This document shows positions 63,268 through 64,000 of a stretch of DNA of 64,000 nt, one piece after another (position 1 is the first letter of the stretch; each line of letters starts with the position of its first letter). The stretch is from Secundilactobacillus oryzae JCM 18671 (GTDB lineage Bacteria; Bacillota; Bacilli; Lactobacillales; Lactobacillaceae). The DNA lies in NCBI RefSeq assembly GCF_000740055.1, contig NZ_BBJM01000002.1, positions 1-64,000 of the forward strand, written 5' to 3'. Under the pieces are notes generated by a model, which had not been told where the DNA came from, made no database searches, and was given only the letters and a program-made list of their open reading frames with translations. The position numbers were made by a program, and so were the translations under genes.

Positions 63268-63388
63268 ATGGGAAAAATTTTATTTCTTCCACTATCTTTC
63301 GTTACTCGGCGAATGTGCCTTAGGTTTTGCCTTCATGTTCCTTATAGTCGGCATCATTGACCGATTTCGTCAAAAACACAAATCCTAA
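63268..63388 (+). pseudogene. Possible small membrane protein with a frameshift
   Basis: GGAGG lies 10 bases before ATG 63268. The zero frame ends after about 30 codons. If one A of the AAAAA run (63273-63277) is removed, the frame reads a short hydrophobic protein of 40 residues, YLSLLGECALGFAFMF then LIVGIIDRFRQKHKS, ending at TAA 63388. The basic end after a single membrane helix is typical of real small proteins. Chance cannot be excluded. Confidence 0.3.
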
Positions 63389-63406
63389 ATCAGGTCACTC
63401 ACCATC

Positions 63407-63451
63407 AAAAAAGTACTCGCAACCGACGAAAATCGATTACGAGTACTTTTT
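63407..63451. terminator. Terminator of ABC exporter gene
   Basis: AAAAGTACTCG and CGAGTACTTTT around a 20-base partly paired loop, with T runs in both directions. Confidence 0.8.
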
Positions 63452-63463
63452 AATACTTAGCAC

Positions 63464-64000
63464 TTATTCATTAAACTGCGTCTTTACATACTCCCGGTAC
63501 AGTTGTGACTTTTCTTGCAGTTCTCGGTGGGTCCCGCTATCGCTCACATGGCCATTTTCAACGAAATTAATCGTATCTGCATTTACGATGGTGCTCAACC
63601 GATGCGCAATCACTAAGGTGGTGCGACCCTTCATCAATTCCTCAATGGCTTTTTGAACCATCTCTTCGGACTCTGAGTCTAGGGAGGCCGTGGCCTCGTC
63701 CAGCATCAGAATTTTAGCGTCGCGAAGGAATGCCCGTGCAATTGCAATTCGTTGCCGTTGTCCACCTGATAGTCTAACGCCACGCTCACCCACCGTCGTG
63801 TCGAGGCCGTCTGGCATTTGCTTCACAAAATCAGCGGCGAACGCTAAGTCAAGCACGTGCCATAACTGATCATCGCTGTAATCATCCGTTAAGCCATAGG
63901 TTAAATTAAAGCGAATGGTGCCCGCCATCATTGCGGAGTCTTGGGAAACGAAAGCAATTTGCTTCCGCCAATCAGCCAATCCCATTTCAGTAATCGGTTG
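63464..64000 (-). CDS. ABC exporter ATPase/permease, C-terminal part (runs off the window)
   Basis: The visible 178 codons are the C-terminal part of an ABC nucleotide-binding domain: Q-loop AFVSQDSAMM, signature VRLSGGQRQRIAIARAF, Walker B LMLDEATASLD, and switch His in VIAHRLSTI. The frame stays open through position 64000 (QPITEMGLADW), so the gene begins outside. This is the pattern of half-size multidrug or lipid exporters (BmrA/MsbA type) whose N-terminal membrane domain is not visible. Confidence 0.9.
   Translation of the reverse strand, partial: QPITEMGLADWRKQIAFVSQDSAMMAGTIRFNLTYGLTDDYSDDQLWHVLDLAFAADFVKQMPDGLDTTVGERGVRLSGGQRQRIAIARAFLRDAKILMLDEATASLDSESEEMVQKAIEELMKGRTTLVIAHRLSTIVNADTINFVENGHVSDSGTHRELQEKSQLYREYVKTQFNE

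Overview
The window is a chromosomal segment of a low-to-moderate GC member of the Lactobacillaceae. The support is family-level similarity of nearly every gene, T-box leaders upstream of amino-acid genes, a LuxS/SbcCD/GreA gene set, an IS30-type transposase of the lactobacillus kind, and secreted cell-wall proteins with lactobacillus-style repeats. I cannot name the species. No rRNA, tRNA, CRISPR array or prophage was found.

Layout. 1-4.3 kb: a Vga/VmlR-type ABC-F protein behind a terminator leader, then serC-serA behind a serine-codon leader peptide. 4.3-8.5 kb: EamA transporter, secreted zinc protease, esterase, a WYL regulator broken by a stop codon, and a GyrI-like protein. 8.57-9.78 kb: an IS30-family insertion between 16-bp direct repeats. 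9.8-16.5 kb: a T-box-controlled amidohydrolase, a GH25 muramidase, an LpdD-like protein, ackA copy 1, a second zinc protease and a broken second rsgA. 16.5-24 kb: an orphan T-box, a beta-helix exoprotein, nucleoside deoxyribosyltransferase, acetoin/diacetyl reductase, C39-like protein, a broken VOC gene, FAH hydrolase, glycerol facilitator and a broken LysM exoprotein. 24-36 kb: DedA, LysR/YeiH pair, metal P-type ATPase, UPF0340, pyridoxal kinase with an ECF S component, ackA copy 2, greA, aldo/keto reductase and an APC permease. 36-42.4 kb: a MetE-like protein (Met T-box) and trpDCFBA (Trp T-box). 42.4-55 kb: sbcDC, a permease, an SDR, D,D-carboxypeptidase, luxS, small regulators and hypotheticals, ribokinase. 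55-64 kb: YfhO, an XRE-TPR regulator divergent from an acyl-CoA dehydrogenase/etfBA operon, and the end of an ABC exporter.

The strongest theme is RNA control of amino-acid and ribosome-related genes. There are four T-boxes: Trp, probably Met, and two whose specificity is unresolved. There is a classical leader-peptide attenuator with clustered Ser codons before serCA, an attenuator-like leader before the ABC-F gene, and a possible translational attenuator before the second rsgA.

The second theme is recent gene decay. Four genes between 7.8 and 23.9 kb are intact apart from one premature stop each (TAA, TAG, TAG, TGA), and all four can be explained by a C:G to T:A transition. In addition, trpC has an in-frame internal deletion that removes its catalytic RKDF segment, which predicts loss of tryptophan synthesis.
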